DNA from: Candidatus Kaiserbacteria bacterium
GTDB lineage: Bacteria; Patescibacteriota; Minisyncoccia; Phycocordibacterales; Phycocordibacteraceae
NCBI GenBank assembly: GCA_011052355.1
Contig: DRJB01000062.1
Span: forward strand, 1 to 28,453
Reading direction: 5' to 3'
DNA length: 28,453 bases
Shown: positions 15,215 through 22,296 of the stretch, piece after piece
Layout: each line of letters starts with the position of its first letter
Position numbering within the stretch: the first letter of the stretch is position 1
Notes under the pieces: model-generated
What the model saw: only the letters and a program-made list of their open reading frames with translations
Databases searched by the model: none
What the model was told of the DNA's origin: nothing
Program-made: the position numbers and the translations under genes

Positions 15215-16762
15215 TTATTTTATTCGCTCTACAAACGCATCAAGAACTGCTCGCAACTTTTTCTCCGTTTCCTCATCAAGGTTTTTTGATTCACGAATTG
15301 CCTCAAGAGCATCTTTGCCCTCACGCAACAGAAATTCTTGCAATTTCTGTTGCGTGGTACCAACCTTGGCATATTCATAATTGCTAAAATAACCATTCAC
15401 CGCCGCGAACAATATGGCTACGGCCATCTCAAACGGAATTGGCGCTCCGTTTTTCTGTTTAAGCACCTCGGTGATACGCCTCCCGCTTTCTATGCGCGCC
15501 TTGGTATCCGCATCAAGGTCAGAGGCGAACTGCATGAACGCTTCCAGCTCACGAAACTGTGCCAGCTCCAATTTTATTTTTCCTGACACTTTCTTCATCG
15601 CTTTGGTCTGTGCTGCGGAACCGACACGCGAAACGGAAATACCCACATCAATTGCCGGACGCATCCCCTTGTTGAAAAGGTCTGTTTGAAGGAAAATCTG
15701 TCCATCGGTGATTGAAATGACATTGGTCGGAATGTATGCAGACACATCACTTTCTTGCGTTTCAATAATTGGAAGCGCCGTGAGCGATCCGCCACCCTTT
15801 TCTTTTGAAAGTTTCGCTGAGCGCTCCAAAAGACGTGAGTGCAGATAAAAGATATCGCCCGGATATGCTTCTCGCCCCGGCGGACGACGCAAAAGCAGAG
15901 ACATTTGGCGATATGCCACAGCCTGTTTTGAGAGGTCATCATAAATAACGAGCGCATCTTTCCCCGCATCCATAAAGTGCTCTCCGATAACCGCTCCGGT
16001 AAACGGAGCGAGAAACTGAAGTGCCGCCGAGGACGATGCCGGAGCGGTGACCACAATGGTGTACTCCATAGCACCGTGTTGCGATAAAAGAGCCACCAAC
16101 TTTGCGGTTTTTGATTCTTTTTGTCCAATCGCCACATAAATACAAATCGGGCGTGTACTTTCCGGCTCGTTTTTTTGATTGAGAATGGTATCAATCGCAA
16201 TGGTCGTTTTGCCTGTGCCTCTATCACCGATAATGAGCTCACGCTGTCCGCGCCCGATTGGAACCATCGCGTCAATCGCTTTGATGCCCGTATGAAGCGG
16301 TGCGTCAACGGGAGCACGGTCAATCACTCCGTAAGATTTGCGTTCAATCGGCTTCATAACGGTTTCTTTGATGACACCCCTTCCATCCACCGGCTCACCA
16401 AGAGTGTTCACCACTCTGCCGACCATCTCATTTCCAACCGGAATGGAAAGCAGTCTCCCACCGCGACGCACCAACATTCCTTCGTGCACGCGTTCTACAT
16501 TTCCCAGAATGACAACGCGTACACTATCTTCCTCAAGGTTTAGTATCAGCCCATACGTTACGGGAGCGTCCTGCAATGCATCCTCAAGTGTGCGGTCATA
16601 CACGTCGTCAAATATGACAACCTCGTTAAGCATGGCGTTATGCAGACCATCAATATCCGCGACGCCATCTCCCACAGTTCGTACAGTGCCGATTTCTTCG
16701 CTCTTGGATACAGGTGCGAATGACTCAATCTCTTCTTCTATTCTTTTAAGTATGCTTTCCAT
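15215..16762 (-). CDS. atpA: ATP synthase F1 alpha subunit
   Basis: A 515-residue non-catalytic nucleotide-binding subunit. Walker A is GDRGTGKT at residues 179-186. The beta-barrel domain (GTVRTVGDGVADIDGLHNAM), the signature region SKQAVAYRQMSLLLRRPPGREAYPGDIFYLHSRLLERSA and the C-terminal helical domain (LAQFRELEAFMQFASDLDADT) are intact. A 15-bp perfect inverted repeat lies inside the C-terminal coding region (15322-15356). It follows atpH with a 5-base gap. Confidence 0.98.
   Translation of the reverse strand: MESILKRIEEEIESFAPVSKSEEIGTVRTVGDGVADIDGLHNAMLNEVVIFDDVYDRTLEDALQDAPVTYGLILNLEEDSVRVVILGNVERVHEGMLVRRGGRLLSIPVGNEMVGRVVNTLGEPVDGRGVIKETVMKPIERKSYGVIDRAPVDAPLHTGIKAIDAMVPIGRGQRELIIGDRGTGKTTIAIDTILNQKNEPESTRPICIYVAIGQKESKTAKLVALLSQHGAMEYTIVVTAPASSSAALQFLAPFTGAVIGEHFMDAGKDALVIYDDLSKQAVAYRQMSLLLRRPPGREAYPGDIFYLHSRLLERSAKLSKEKGGGSLTALPIIETQESDVSAYIPTNVISITDGQIFLQTDLFNKGMRPAIDVGISVSRVGSAAQTKAMKKVSGKIKLELAQFRELEAFMQFASDLDADTKARIESGRRITEVLKQKNGAPIPFEMAVAILFAAVNGYFSNYEYAKVGTTQQKLQEFLLREGKDALEAIRESKNLDEETEKKLRAVLDAFVERIK
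15322..15356. repeat. 15-bp perfect inverted repeat inside atpA
   Basis: Arms 15322-15336 and 15342-15356 (core CAACAGAAATT / AATTTCTGTTG) pair around CTTGC. The reading frame is undisturbed; the region encodes TTQQKLQEFLLREG. Confidence 0.75.
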
Positions 16763-16767
16763 AAATG

Positions 16768-17163
16768 TTACTGCGTGTTGATAATGTGATAATACATTTG
16801 TAATAGATTATTTTTTGCGGAAGAATCAACGAGCATGTCTTTTGTGCGAATACGCCAACCGCGTAAAAGCTCCGGACGCTCTACAACGCGAACGTCTTTG
16901 AGCCCCAGTGCCGCGGTGGCATTCGCCACCGCGGCATGACGGTCTTCCTCCCTCGCTATCTCAATAATCGCTTCGCGCGCACGTGCGCGCTTTTGGCTCA
17001 CCAAAAGCGCGCCGTATATATGTGGTAACAATTTCATTCTCCCTGTCTTTTTGAGATGTGATAATAAATTATCAACATACTTGTTTGATGATTGCGGTGA
17101 TTTTGTCACGCTCTGAAAGAGCGCTTGGGCATAATTGCGAGCCATGATTGTTGCTGATGACAT
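16768..17163 (-). CDS. atpH: ATP synthase F1 delta subunit, short
   Basis: A 131-residue peripheral-stalk subunit that caps the alpha3beta3 head. Evidence is position (between atpF and atpA), the N-terminus (ARNYAQALFQSVTKSPQSSN), and a C-terminal segment resembling the family (RGWRIRTKDMLVDSSAKNNLLQM, where the usual form is GGxxxxVGDxVIDxSVxxxLxxL). It is shorter than the usual 175-180 residues, mainly in the N-terminal helical domain. Two 12-bp perfect palindromes lie in its coding sequence. Its start overlaps the promoter-less gap after atpF by only 2 bases. Confidence 0.85.
   Translation of the reverse strand: MSSATIMARNYAQALFQSVTKSPQSSNKYVDNLLSHLKKTGRMKLLPHIYGALLVSQKRARAREAIIEIAREEDRHAAVANATAALGLKDVRVVERPELLRGWRIRTKDMLVDSSAKNNLLQMYYHIINTQ
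16909..17012. repeat. Two perfect inverted repeats inside atpH
   Basis: 16909-16936 has 12-bp arms (TGCCGCGGTGGC and complement) around ATTC. 16985-17012 has 12-bp arms (GCGCGCTTTTGG and complement) around CTCA. Both have short loops and leave the frame open. Confidence 0.75.
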
Positions 17164-17165
17164 GA

Positions 17166-17609
17166 TTATTGTTCCGCAATTATCTTGCCGGCAGCGCGCA
17201 TTGCCATGCGCGCAACACTTTTTTCACTCTCTCGCAGTATTTTGTCAGCGGTTTCTCGTGAGCGCATGTTTGCTTCGCGCAAAATAGACTCACTGCGAAG
17301 CTGTGCTTCTTTTGTCATCGTCGCACGCACCTCCTTTCCCTCATCTTTTGCATTGTGCACAATTGATATCGCTTTGCTATCCGCATCAGAAATTATTTTA
17401 GCGGCGACTGTGTCTGCTTCCGAGAGTTTTTCCTCCGCGCGTTGCGCATCGTCAATACCCTTTGTGAGAGTTCGTTGTCGCTCCTCCATAAATCGCATAA
17501 GCGGTTTATAGAAAAAGTACGTCAATACCACAAGCAGTATGCCAAAGTTAAGCGCCTGCAACAGCAGTACCTTTATATTAATGCCGAAAGCTGAAAAAAG
17601 TTGTTGCAT
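17166..17609 (-). CDS. atpF: ATP synthase Fo b subunit
   Basis: A 147-residue peripheral-stalk subunit. One N-terminal membrane helix (about residues 10-33, VLLLQALNFGILLVVLTYFF) is followed by KPLMRFMEERQ and a long charged alpha helix to the end, as in the family. The Ala/Glu/Lys-rich helix (DDAQRAEEKLSEADTVAAKI, ISDADSKAISIVHNAKDEG) forms the parallel coiled-coil dimer. Only one b gene is present, so the stalk is likely a homodimer. Gene order is standard. Confidence 0.95.
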   Translation of the reverse strand: MQQLFSAFGINIKVLLLQALNFGILLVVLTYFFYKPLMRFMEERQRTLTKGIDDAQRAEEKLSEADTVAAKIISDADSKAISIVHNAKDEGKEVRATMTKEAQLRSESILREANMRSRETADKILRESEKSVARMAMRAAGKIIAEQ

Positions 17610-17629
17610 ATTTGCGTGCTGTTATCAAT

Positions 17630-17857
17630 CTATACGAACTTAATAATAAACGCTACGACAATCGCCAAAATACCAAGCGCTTCCGTAAACACAATGGCGA
17701 GAATCATGTTTGAAATGATTTTCCCCGTTGCCTCCGGATTACGCCCGATTGCCTGCATGGCACCACCCCCGATAAGCCCAATTCCAATACCTGGTCCTAT
17801 AACCCCGAGCCCGGCGGCAAGCGCCATGCCCAGTAGTCGTGCTGTTTCAACATCCAT
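17630..17857 (-). CDS. atpE: ATP synthase Fo c subunit (proton type)
   Basis: A 75-residue two-helix proteolipid that forms the rotor ring. The polar loop is RNPEATGK (family consensus RxPE) and the ion-binding glutamate sits in FTEALGI of helix 2. At the position of the Na+-ring glutamine (GxGxG region) the sequence is GPGIGIG with Ile, and the Ser/Tyr ligands of sodium rings are Ala and a hydrophobic residue. That pattern indicates a proton-coupled ring. It is separated from atpB by 84 bases containing nested inverted repeats, the longest gap in the operon. Confidence 0.96.
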   Translation of the reverse strand: MDVETARLLGMALAAGLGVIGPGIGIGLIGGGAMQAIGRNPEATGKIISNMILAIVFTEALGILAIVVAFIIKFV

Positions 17858-17890
17858 AAATATATTTCAATAAAATGCTATGAATAATAT

Positions 17891-17958
17891 GCTTCGGTTC
17901 ATTCCGAAGCCACACCAACCATACAGAAAAGAACGCTTCTGTTATATCTGGTGTGGCT
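17891..17958 (-). promoter_or_regulatory. Nested hairpins in the atpB-atpE spacer
   Basis: AGCCACACCA (17908-17917) pairs with TGGTGTGGCT (17949-17958), enclosing ACAGAA / TTCTGT (17923-17928 with 17937-17942). Next to it GCTTCGG pairs with CCGAAGC (17891-17910). The outer helix includes the last atpB codons. With no U-tract it is more likely an mRNA processing or stability element than a terminator. Confidence 0.5.
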
Positions 17959-18697
17959 CCATAATGGCAATCTTAATAAAGAAGAGCGTTAGCATCGCAA
18001 ACACGAGCGCCTGAATAAATCCAATGAACATTTCAAACCCGATAAGCGGTGCCGGCAAAAAATACGGCATGAAATAACCCGCTACCAACACCATAACCTC
18101 TCCGGCGAATATATTTCCAAACAACCTGAATGAAAATGAAATAATTCGCCCGGTATTGCTTATCATTTCAATAATACCCACCACAAACCCAATCGGGGAA
18201 GAAAAGTTGATAAATCTTTTTCCGTATTTCAACACACCCAAAGTAAATATACCTGTAATCTCAATGGTGAGAAATGAAATGAATGCAAGAGCAAGTGTGG
18301 TGTTAAGGTCCGTGGTCGGCGTACGAAGCAATGGAATAAATTTCGCATGTTGCCAAAACCCTATGGAACCGACACCGGGGAAAAACTCAAGCTCGTTTGC
18401 AATGAGCAAAAACAAAAAGATAGTCGCCACCAACGGGAAAAACCGTTCTGCAAGACCATCACGCTCAAAAAGCTCTTTCATATATTCCAATGAATGTTCA
18501 AACACCCACTCCATTCCCGCCTGTATTTTCCCGGGACGCAAAGAAAGTGAACGTTTGAAAAGATACGCACCGCCTATAAGCAACACCATAAGCACCCAAG
18601 TCATCGCAATACTGTTTGTGATTGGTATACCAAGAAACGAACCGATTTGCTCGGCTTGTAATACAACGTGAATACCTGCTGTGCCCGCTTGGTGCAT
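17942..18697 (-). CDS. atpB: ATP synthase Fo a subunit
   Basis: A 251-residue polytopic stator subunit that forms the proton half-channels against the c-ring. The essential arginine is in ISFSFRLFGNIFAGEVMV (equivalent to E. coli aArg210 in SLRLFGN). The N-terminal region IPITNSIAMTWVLMVLL and the final helix ending FFIKIAIMEPHQI match the family. It is the first gene of the atp operon; no atpI lies upstream. No SD precedes the ATG at 18697, which starts MHQAGTAGIHVVLQ. Confidence 0.96.
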   Translation of the reverse strand: MHQAGTAGIHVVLQAEQIGSFLGIPITNSIAMTWVLMVLLIGGAYLFKRSLSLRPGKIQAGMEWVFEHSLEYMKELFERDGLAERFFPLVATIFLFLLIANELEFFPGVGSIGFWQHAKFIPLLRTPTTDLNTTLALAFISFLTIEITGIFTLGVLKYGKRFINFSSPIGFVVGIIEMISNTGRIISFSFRLFGNIFAGEVMVLVAGYFMPYFLPAPLIGFEMFIGFIQALVFAMLTLFFIKIAIMEPHQI

Positions 18698-18832
18698 ATC
18701 TATTTGATTTATTATGTTTTGAGTTTATGACCGATTGTAGATGAACAACGCACCGCTTCGCGCGGTGTGTACTTATATAATGTAGCACACCGGCATATAC
18801 TTTAGCAAAAGTGCGCATCAGTAAAGTACAGC

Positions 18833-18879
18833 TATAGCACCGGGCTTTGAAAGCAAAGCTTTCAAAGCCCGGTGCTATA
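18833..18879. terminator. 22-bp perfect palindrome
   Basis: Arms 18833-18854 and 18858-18879 (containing CACCGGGCTTTGAAAGC) pair around AAA. A-rich sequence follows on the plus side, giving U-rich sequence only before the stem on the minus strand. Confidence 0.6.
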
Positions 18880-18891
18880 AAAACTATAAGA

Positions 18892-18998
18892 TATCTGAAA
18901 CCATTGTATGAGGGGTTTACGAAACCCCTCATGCTGAAACCCCTCATGTGAGGGGTTTCAGATATCTCATTGTATGAGGGGTTTCGTAAACCCCTCAT
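18892..18998. repeat. Three-unit cluster of ATGAGGGGTTT-family palindromes
   Basis: Full units are at 18908-18932 and 18974-18998. Between them the arms appear in the opposite order as TGAAACCCCTCA-TG-TGAGGGGTTTCA (18935-18960). An outer pair, GATATCTGAAA (from 18892) and TTTCAGATATC (to about 18967), encloses the first two, so one large branched structure is possible. Confidence 0.85.
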
Positions 18999-19204
18999 AA
19001 CAGATTATTTAATGCCGAAAGAGGTGAGATAATTTTTAATAAGATGAATGGTGCCTGTCGGTGCGGGATTGGTACTGTTTTTATTTATATATTTCGGAAC
19101 TTTTTGCGTGGCAGTGTTGGGATTTGCAGGATTCTTGTTTATATAACCTTTAATATTATAATTAGTATCGTATTTACTGATGTAGTGAACACTGTTTTTT
19201 GGGA

Positions 19205-19513
19205 TTATGGTTTTGGTAGTTGTATTGGTGTTGTATTGGTAATGGGCGTTACTTGTTTGAGATTAAATGTTGATGTTACGATATTTAAAATACCATACAC
19301 ACCAAAGATGATGACCAGTCCGATAAAACTCCACAATACTCCGCGCTTTGCATCAGTTCGTTCCGTATCACTGCCAGCGCTACGTATGAGCTGATACACC
19401 TCGTATAAAAATAGTATAAAAGCCGCCGCTGCAATAAGCATAATCAACGGATTGATAATCTGTGTAATGATATTATCCAGAAGCTGATTAAAACTTAGCG
19501 GTGTCTGATTCAT
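19205..19513 (-). CDS. Small two-helix membrane protein, T4SS-pilin-like
   Basis: A 102-residue protein starting MNQTPLSFNQLLDNIITQII. Two hydrophobic helices (about residues 20-42 and 60-82) flank a charged loop, RSAGSDTERTDAKRGVLWSF. The pattern (helix, G-D/S-x-E/T-x-R/K loop, helix with W/Y-G-I-x-N) resembles the type IV secretion system pilin (PF18895/TrbC-VirB2-like) proteins that are frequent in Patescibacteria, and also the next gene upstream. It lacks an obvious signal peptide. The frame extends to 19549 but enters the palindrome, and the ATG at 19513 lies six bases after a TATAAT box. A surface or pilus role is inference. Confidence 0.65.
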   Translation of the reverse strand: MNQTPLSFNQLLDNIITQIINPLIMLIAAAAFILFLYEVYQLIRSAGSDTERTDAKRGVLWSFIGLVIIFGVYGILNIVTSTFNLKQVTPITNTTPIQLPKP

Positions 19514-19519
19514 AGTGTA

Positions 19520-19525
19520 ATTATA
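19520..19525 (-). promoter_or_regulatory. -10 box (TATAAT) for the 19513 gene, leaderless type
   Basis: A perfect TATAAT on the minus strand lies six bases before the ATG, the same spacing as at thrC. A -35 is not clear. It is directly downstream of the double palindrome 19538-19637. Confidence 0.6.
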
Positions 19526-19537
19526 GTATACACCATG

Positions 19538-19637
19538 ACTGTCCCGCACACATGGAGCACATCAATCAAAATTGATGTGCTCCATGTGTGCGGGACAGTA
19601 AACAGCCCCGTGCCGAAGGCACGGGGCTGTTTACTGT
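19538..19637. terminator. Two abutting long palindromes (29-bp and 20-bp arms)
   Basis: 19538-19599: 29-bp perfect arms around CAAA (outer ACTGTCCCGCACACATGG). 19595-19637: 20-bp perfect arms around GAA (outer ACAGTAAACAGCCCCGTGCC). They share ACAGT at the junction. They separate the two pilin-like genes and probably end the upstream transcript. Confidence 0.75.
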
Positions 19638-19670
19638 TATGTCGCTTGCAAAGAGAAAATCCAATAGGAA

Positions 19671-20042
19671 TTACTGCGGTGCGGTAACATTTATACCTGA
19701 GGTTGGTGCGGTAAAACCACTACTGAGACTGACGGAACCCGTAAGAAGGTGTACCAAACCCCATACCGATAGCATGACGAAAAATCCAATAAGTCCGTAC
19801 ATCATGATCATTTTCCCCTTTTTGCGTTTCTCTTCATCTCCTGCGTTAAGAATGAAAGCGCTGAATATACCCCATATGAATACAATGAATGCAAAGGACA
19901 TAAGTACCGGCACCAATACACCATTGATAATGTGTATAACGAAACTTCCCGCACTACTGATACTATTTACCTGAGCTGCGGCAAACGCCAAGAAAGGAGT
20001 TGCAAGAGCCACGGTCATTGAAGTGATAATATATTTTTTCAT
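19671..20042 (-). CDS. T4SS-pilin-like protein with signal peptide
   Basis: A 123-residue protein. An N-terminal signal peptide (MKKYIITSMTVALATPFLAF, probable cut in the AFAAA region) is followed by two hydrophobic helices (about residues 35-60 and 78-100) joined by a charged loop, GDEEKRKKGKMIMMYGLIGF. This architecture and the loop motif match the Patescibacteria T4SS-pilin-like family (PF18895). Its paralogue follows at 19205-19513 after the double palindrome. No secretion ATPase or VirB4/D4 gene is in the window. AATAAT lies six bases before the ATG. Confidence 0.7.
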   Translation of the reverse strand: MKKYIITSMTVALATPFLAFAAAQVNSISSAGSFVIHIINGVLVPVLMSFAFIVFIWGIFSAFILNAGDEEKRKKGKMIMMYGLIGFFVMLSVWGLVHLLTGSVSLSSGFTAPTSGINVTAPQ

Positions 20043-20173
20043 AATCTAATTATTAAGATAATAAACCTATAAAGATTTTAATTGCAGTATCGGTAGACAT
20101 AACACTAAATCAATACCCACATACATCAGTGTACCTATCATATGGATGGTATGCAATATCTTATATAAAAACA

Positions 20174-20182
20174 TGTGGATAA
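20174..20182 (-). other. DnaA-box-like 9-mer (TTATCCACA)
   Basis: A perfect consensus DnaA box, minus strand, in the 234-bp spacer between the pilin-like gene and def. A single box does not make an origin; it may be chance. Confidence 0.3.
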
Positions 20183-20261
20183 ATAAATTACTTCAAATTT
20201 AAGAAATGGATACCAAATATCATACAAACACACAATAATGAGTGCATAAACTATTGACAAA

Positions 20262-20270
20262 TGCTACAGT
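20262..20270 (+). promoter_or_regulatory. Extended -10 (TGC-TACAGT) before def
   Basis: TG-N-TACAGT ends six bases before the def ATG, consistent with a leaderless mRNA. A perfect TTGACA (20254-20259) is too close to serve this -10. Confidence 0.4.
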
Positions 20271-20276
20271 AGCGAC

Positions 20277-20810
20277 ATGAATACAATTATACAAGTTGGC
20301 GATGAGGTATTACGCAAAATAGCAAAGCCGGTTCCCCAAGACATGTTCAACACAAAAGAACTCAAAGATATCGTGGATAATATGCTCCAAGTGCTTGATA
20401 CGCAACCCGATGGTGTGGCACTTGCCGCTCCGCAAATAAGCATCTCGTACAGGATATTTGTGGTGCGATACGACAGACTTGTCACTCCAGTGAGTGATGA
20501 TGACACTGTTCCCGATCCCTCCATCGGAATATTTATCAATCCAAAGATAATACGTACCGCACGGAAATCCGAAAAAATGGAGGAGGGGTGTTTGTCGGTA
20601 CGCGATATCTATGGAATGGTGCGTCGGCTCAACCGCGCCACAATATTGGCGCACACTATTGAGGGTGTTGCGTTCCGGCGCGATGGCGGTGGCATATTGG
20701 CACAAGTGTTTCAGCATGAAGTAGACCATCTGGACGGCATACTTTTTATTGACCACACGGATGAGCTCTACCGCATCAATCGCGATGACAATACCATTCA
20801 CCATGAATAA
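20277..20810 (+). CDS. def: Peptide deformylase
   Basis: A 177-residue metalloenzyme that removes the formyl group from nascent N-terminal methionine. Motif 1 is GVALAAPQIS (residues 46-55; the usual second Gly is Ala48). Motif 2 is EGCLS (103-107), whose Cys binds the metal. Motif 3 is HEVDH (147-151) with the two metal His and the catalytic Glu. The length is normal. Its stop overlaps the fmt start by 8 bases (ATGAATAA), so def and fmt are translationally coupled, a common pairing because one removes what the other adds. No SD is present. Confidence 0.97.
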   Translation: MNTIIQVGDEVLRKIAKPVPQDMFNTKELKDIVDNMLQVLDTQPDGVALAAPQISISYRIFVVRYDRLVTPVSDDDTVPDPSIGIFINPKIIRTARKSEKMEEGCLSVRDIYGMVRRLNRATILAHTIEGVAFRRDGGGILAQVFQHEVDHLDGILFIDHTDELYRINRDDNTIHHE

Positions 20811-21690
20811 AAAACCCAGCGACAATTCTCTGCCACCATTTGCTTTCTTCGGAACACCGAAAGTGGCGCGCGACACGCTCACTTTTTTGAGTGAAGTCGG
20901 AATTGAGCCGAGCGTGATAATCACCAATGCGCCCGCGCCCAAAGGGCGCGGGCGCATTGTGACACAAACGCAAGTCGCCGAGTTTGCACACACACATTAC
21001 CTGCCGATATTCACTCCGCCGACACTCACGCCGGAACATATCAAAGAAATATGCTCCTACAATTGCGCGTTTGCGATAGTGGTTGCTTATGGAAAGATAT
21101 TTCCCGAAACACTTATACAAAGTTTTCCCCTTGGCGTGATTAATGTTCACTATTCACTGTTGCCGAAATATCGCGGAGCATCTCCGGTTGAAACAGCACT
21201 TGTCAACGGCGAAACAACAACCGGCGTCTCATTGCAATATATGAAAAAAGCGCTTGACGAGGGAGATATTATCGCATCGGTGCAGGTGCCCATAGCACAA
21301 ACGGATACCTCGCGAGAATTATTTGAGAAGCTGATACGTGCGGGAGCAATTCTTTTGAGAGATAATTTGCCCACAATTTCTGGTGGAACTGCGACAGCGA
21401 GGGTGCAAGATGCGAATATGGCAACCTATGCCCCCAAAATACAAAAAGATGCAGGATACCTGTCTGAACATGACGACGCACTTGCGTCTTGGAATAAATA
21501 TCGCGCATACAGCGAGCGTCCGGGAGTGTATTTTTATGCTGTGCGAGATGGAAAACGTATCCGCGTTAAAGTACGTGGTGCCACATACGCACACGGTGTG
21601 TTTACCATAACGCGAGTTACGCCCGAAGGGAAAAGTGAGCAAGCGTACAATGATTTTTTGCGTGCGGGGTGGGAAGCGCAACTATTCTGA
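20803..21690 (+). CDS. fmt: Methionyl-tRNA formyltransferase
   Basis: A 295-residue enzyme that formylates initiator Met-tRNA using 10-formyl-tetrahydrofolate. The N-terminal Rossmann-like domain starts FAFFGTPKVARDTLTFL. The tRNA acceptor-recognition loop is APAPKGRGRIV (E. coli: RPAGRGKKL). The catalytic/folate region is INVHYSLLPKYRGASPVETAL, with the Asn-His pair and SLLP. The C-terminal domain (ATYAPKIQKDAGYLSE...) follows. Start: the frame is open from 20749, but the ATG at 20803, overlapping the def stop, gives the normal N-terminus. A 16-bp palindrome lies in the loop-coding segment. The 3' end overlaps the convergent hpf gene by 9 bases. Confidence 0.96.
   Translation: MNKKPSDNSLPPFAFFGTPKVARDTLTFLSEVGIEPSVIITNAPAPKGRGRIVTQTQVAEFAHTHYLPIFTPPTLTPEHIKEICSYNCAFAIVVAYGKIFPETLIQSFPLGVINVHYSLLPKYRGASPVETALVNGETTTGVSLQYMKKALDEGDIIASVQVPIAQTDTSRELFEKLIRAGAILLRDNLPTISGGTATARVQDANMATYAPKIQKDAGYLSEHDDALASWNKYRAYSERPGVYFYAVRDGKRIRVKVRGATYAHGVFTITRVTPEGKSEQAYNDFLRAGWEAQLF
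20925..20959. repeat. 16-bp perfect palindrome inside fmt
   Basis: CAATGCGCCCGCGCCC pairs with its complement around AAA. It encodes the variable tRNA-recognition loop (NAPAPKGRGRI) and keeps the frame open. Confidence 0.8.
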
Positions 21691-22050
21691 CGCCCTACCA
21701 AAACGCAACAATGATTTTATTTTGGCACCGCCCTTTCGTAACATTCGGATAGACTTCCCGCGAGAGCTACGCAACAAACGAAGAATTTCATCACGTACTT
21801 CATCAATCGCTTGCTCAAGAGTTTCCGCCGATGTGGAAGCGGTGTAATGTTCCGCACCGATAATCAAATTGCCGGTAACCTTAAAAATACGACCATTGCG
21901 TTGTTTTGTTTCTTTGCTGATATCAATTGTTAGCCGCGCGAGCTCCGCTCGCGCGGCTAACACATGCTCAACCGAGGCAAATCTTTCATCAGTGAGCTCT
22001 CTGACAATATCCAGTAATTCTTTTGGGTTTGCGTTAAATATTTTTTGCAT
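21682..22050 (-). CDS. hpf: Ribosome hibernation promoting factor (HPF/YfiA family), short
   Basis: A 122-residue protein of the sigma-54 modulation/S30AE family, which binds the 30S subunit and inactivates idle ribosomes. The N-terminal beta-strand region (SVEHVLAARAELARLTIDIS) and the segment FKVTGNLIIGAEHYTASTSA followed by ETLEQAIDEVRDEILRLLR match the family (consensus like F.a...l.....a.a...d.y.AID...d.l..ql). It lacks the long-form C-terminal dimerisation domain. The basic tail is SSRGKSIRMLRKGGAKIKSLL. It is third in a unit with holB and a DUF167 gene. A 16-bp palindrome lies in its coding sequence. Family call is likely, not certain. Confidence 0.75.
   Translation of the reverse strand: MQKIFNANPKELLDIVRELTDERFASVEHVLAARAELARLTIDISKETKQRNGRIFKVTGNLIIGAEHYTASTSAETLEQAIDEVRDEILRLLRSSRGKSIRMLRKGGAKIKSLLRFGRASE
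21928..21962. repeat. 16-bp perfect palindrome inside hpf
   Basis: TGTTAGCCGCGCGAGC pairs with its complement around TCC (21944-21946). On the minus strand it encodes VLAARAELARLT. Confidence 0.8.
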
Positions 22051-22062
22051 AAGCGTATATGA

Positions 22063-22296
22063 TTAACTGGTAATTACACGTATCATTTTAGACCGAGAAT
22101 GGTGTCCTGTCATTAAAAAGATGTGGGTAATCGGAACACTATATTGAAGCGCAATGATTTCTCGCATGCGAGTATTTGCACGATTGCGCAGTGCCGGCTC
22201 TTTTACACTGATACGCCACGAAAGCTCACTTGTTTTTTCAACCTTTTCCTTTCGCGCAGAGGCGGTGATGACGATTTTTATATTTATGTCATGCAT
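22063..22296 (-). CDS. DUF167 (YggU-like) protein
   Basis: A 77-residue protein starting MHDINIKIVITASARKEKVE. It matches the DUF167/COG1872 family: a first strand with a basic turn (ASARKEKVE), the central segment VKEPALRNRANTRMREIIAL (family: v.apP.kGkAN..li..la), and the end FLMTGHHSRSKMIRV (family: i.sG..sR.K.v.i). Function is unknown. The ATG at 22296 overlaps the holB stop region, so the two are translationally coupled; a longer frame to 22329 lies wholly inside holB. It precedes hpf by 12 bases. Confidence 0.88.
   Translation of the reverse strand: MHDINIKIVITASARKEKVEKTSELSWRISVKEPALRNRANTRMREIIALQYSVPITHIFLMTGHHSRSKMIRVITS

Larger units (their letters stand above)
18698..19204. other. 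507-bp gene-free spacer upstream of the atp operon
   Basis: It should hold the atp operon promoter. Besides the 22-bp palindrome (18833-18879) and the repeat cluster (18892-18998) I see only AT-rich DNA. The 18999-19204 part has no convincing gene on either strand. Confidence 0.6.

Noticed and set aside
17630..17857. Sodium-driven ATP synthase
   Set aside because: The c subunit lacks the Gln, Ser and Tyr ligands of Na+ rings; the pattern is that of a proton ring.
12508..18998. CRISPR array
   Set aside because: The repeated units are self-palindromic, unevenly spaced, partly inverted and lack unique regular spacers; no cas genes are present.
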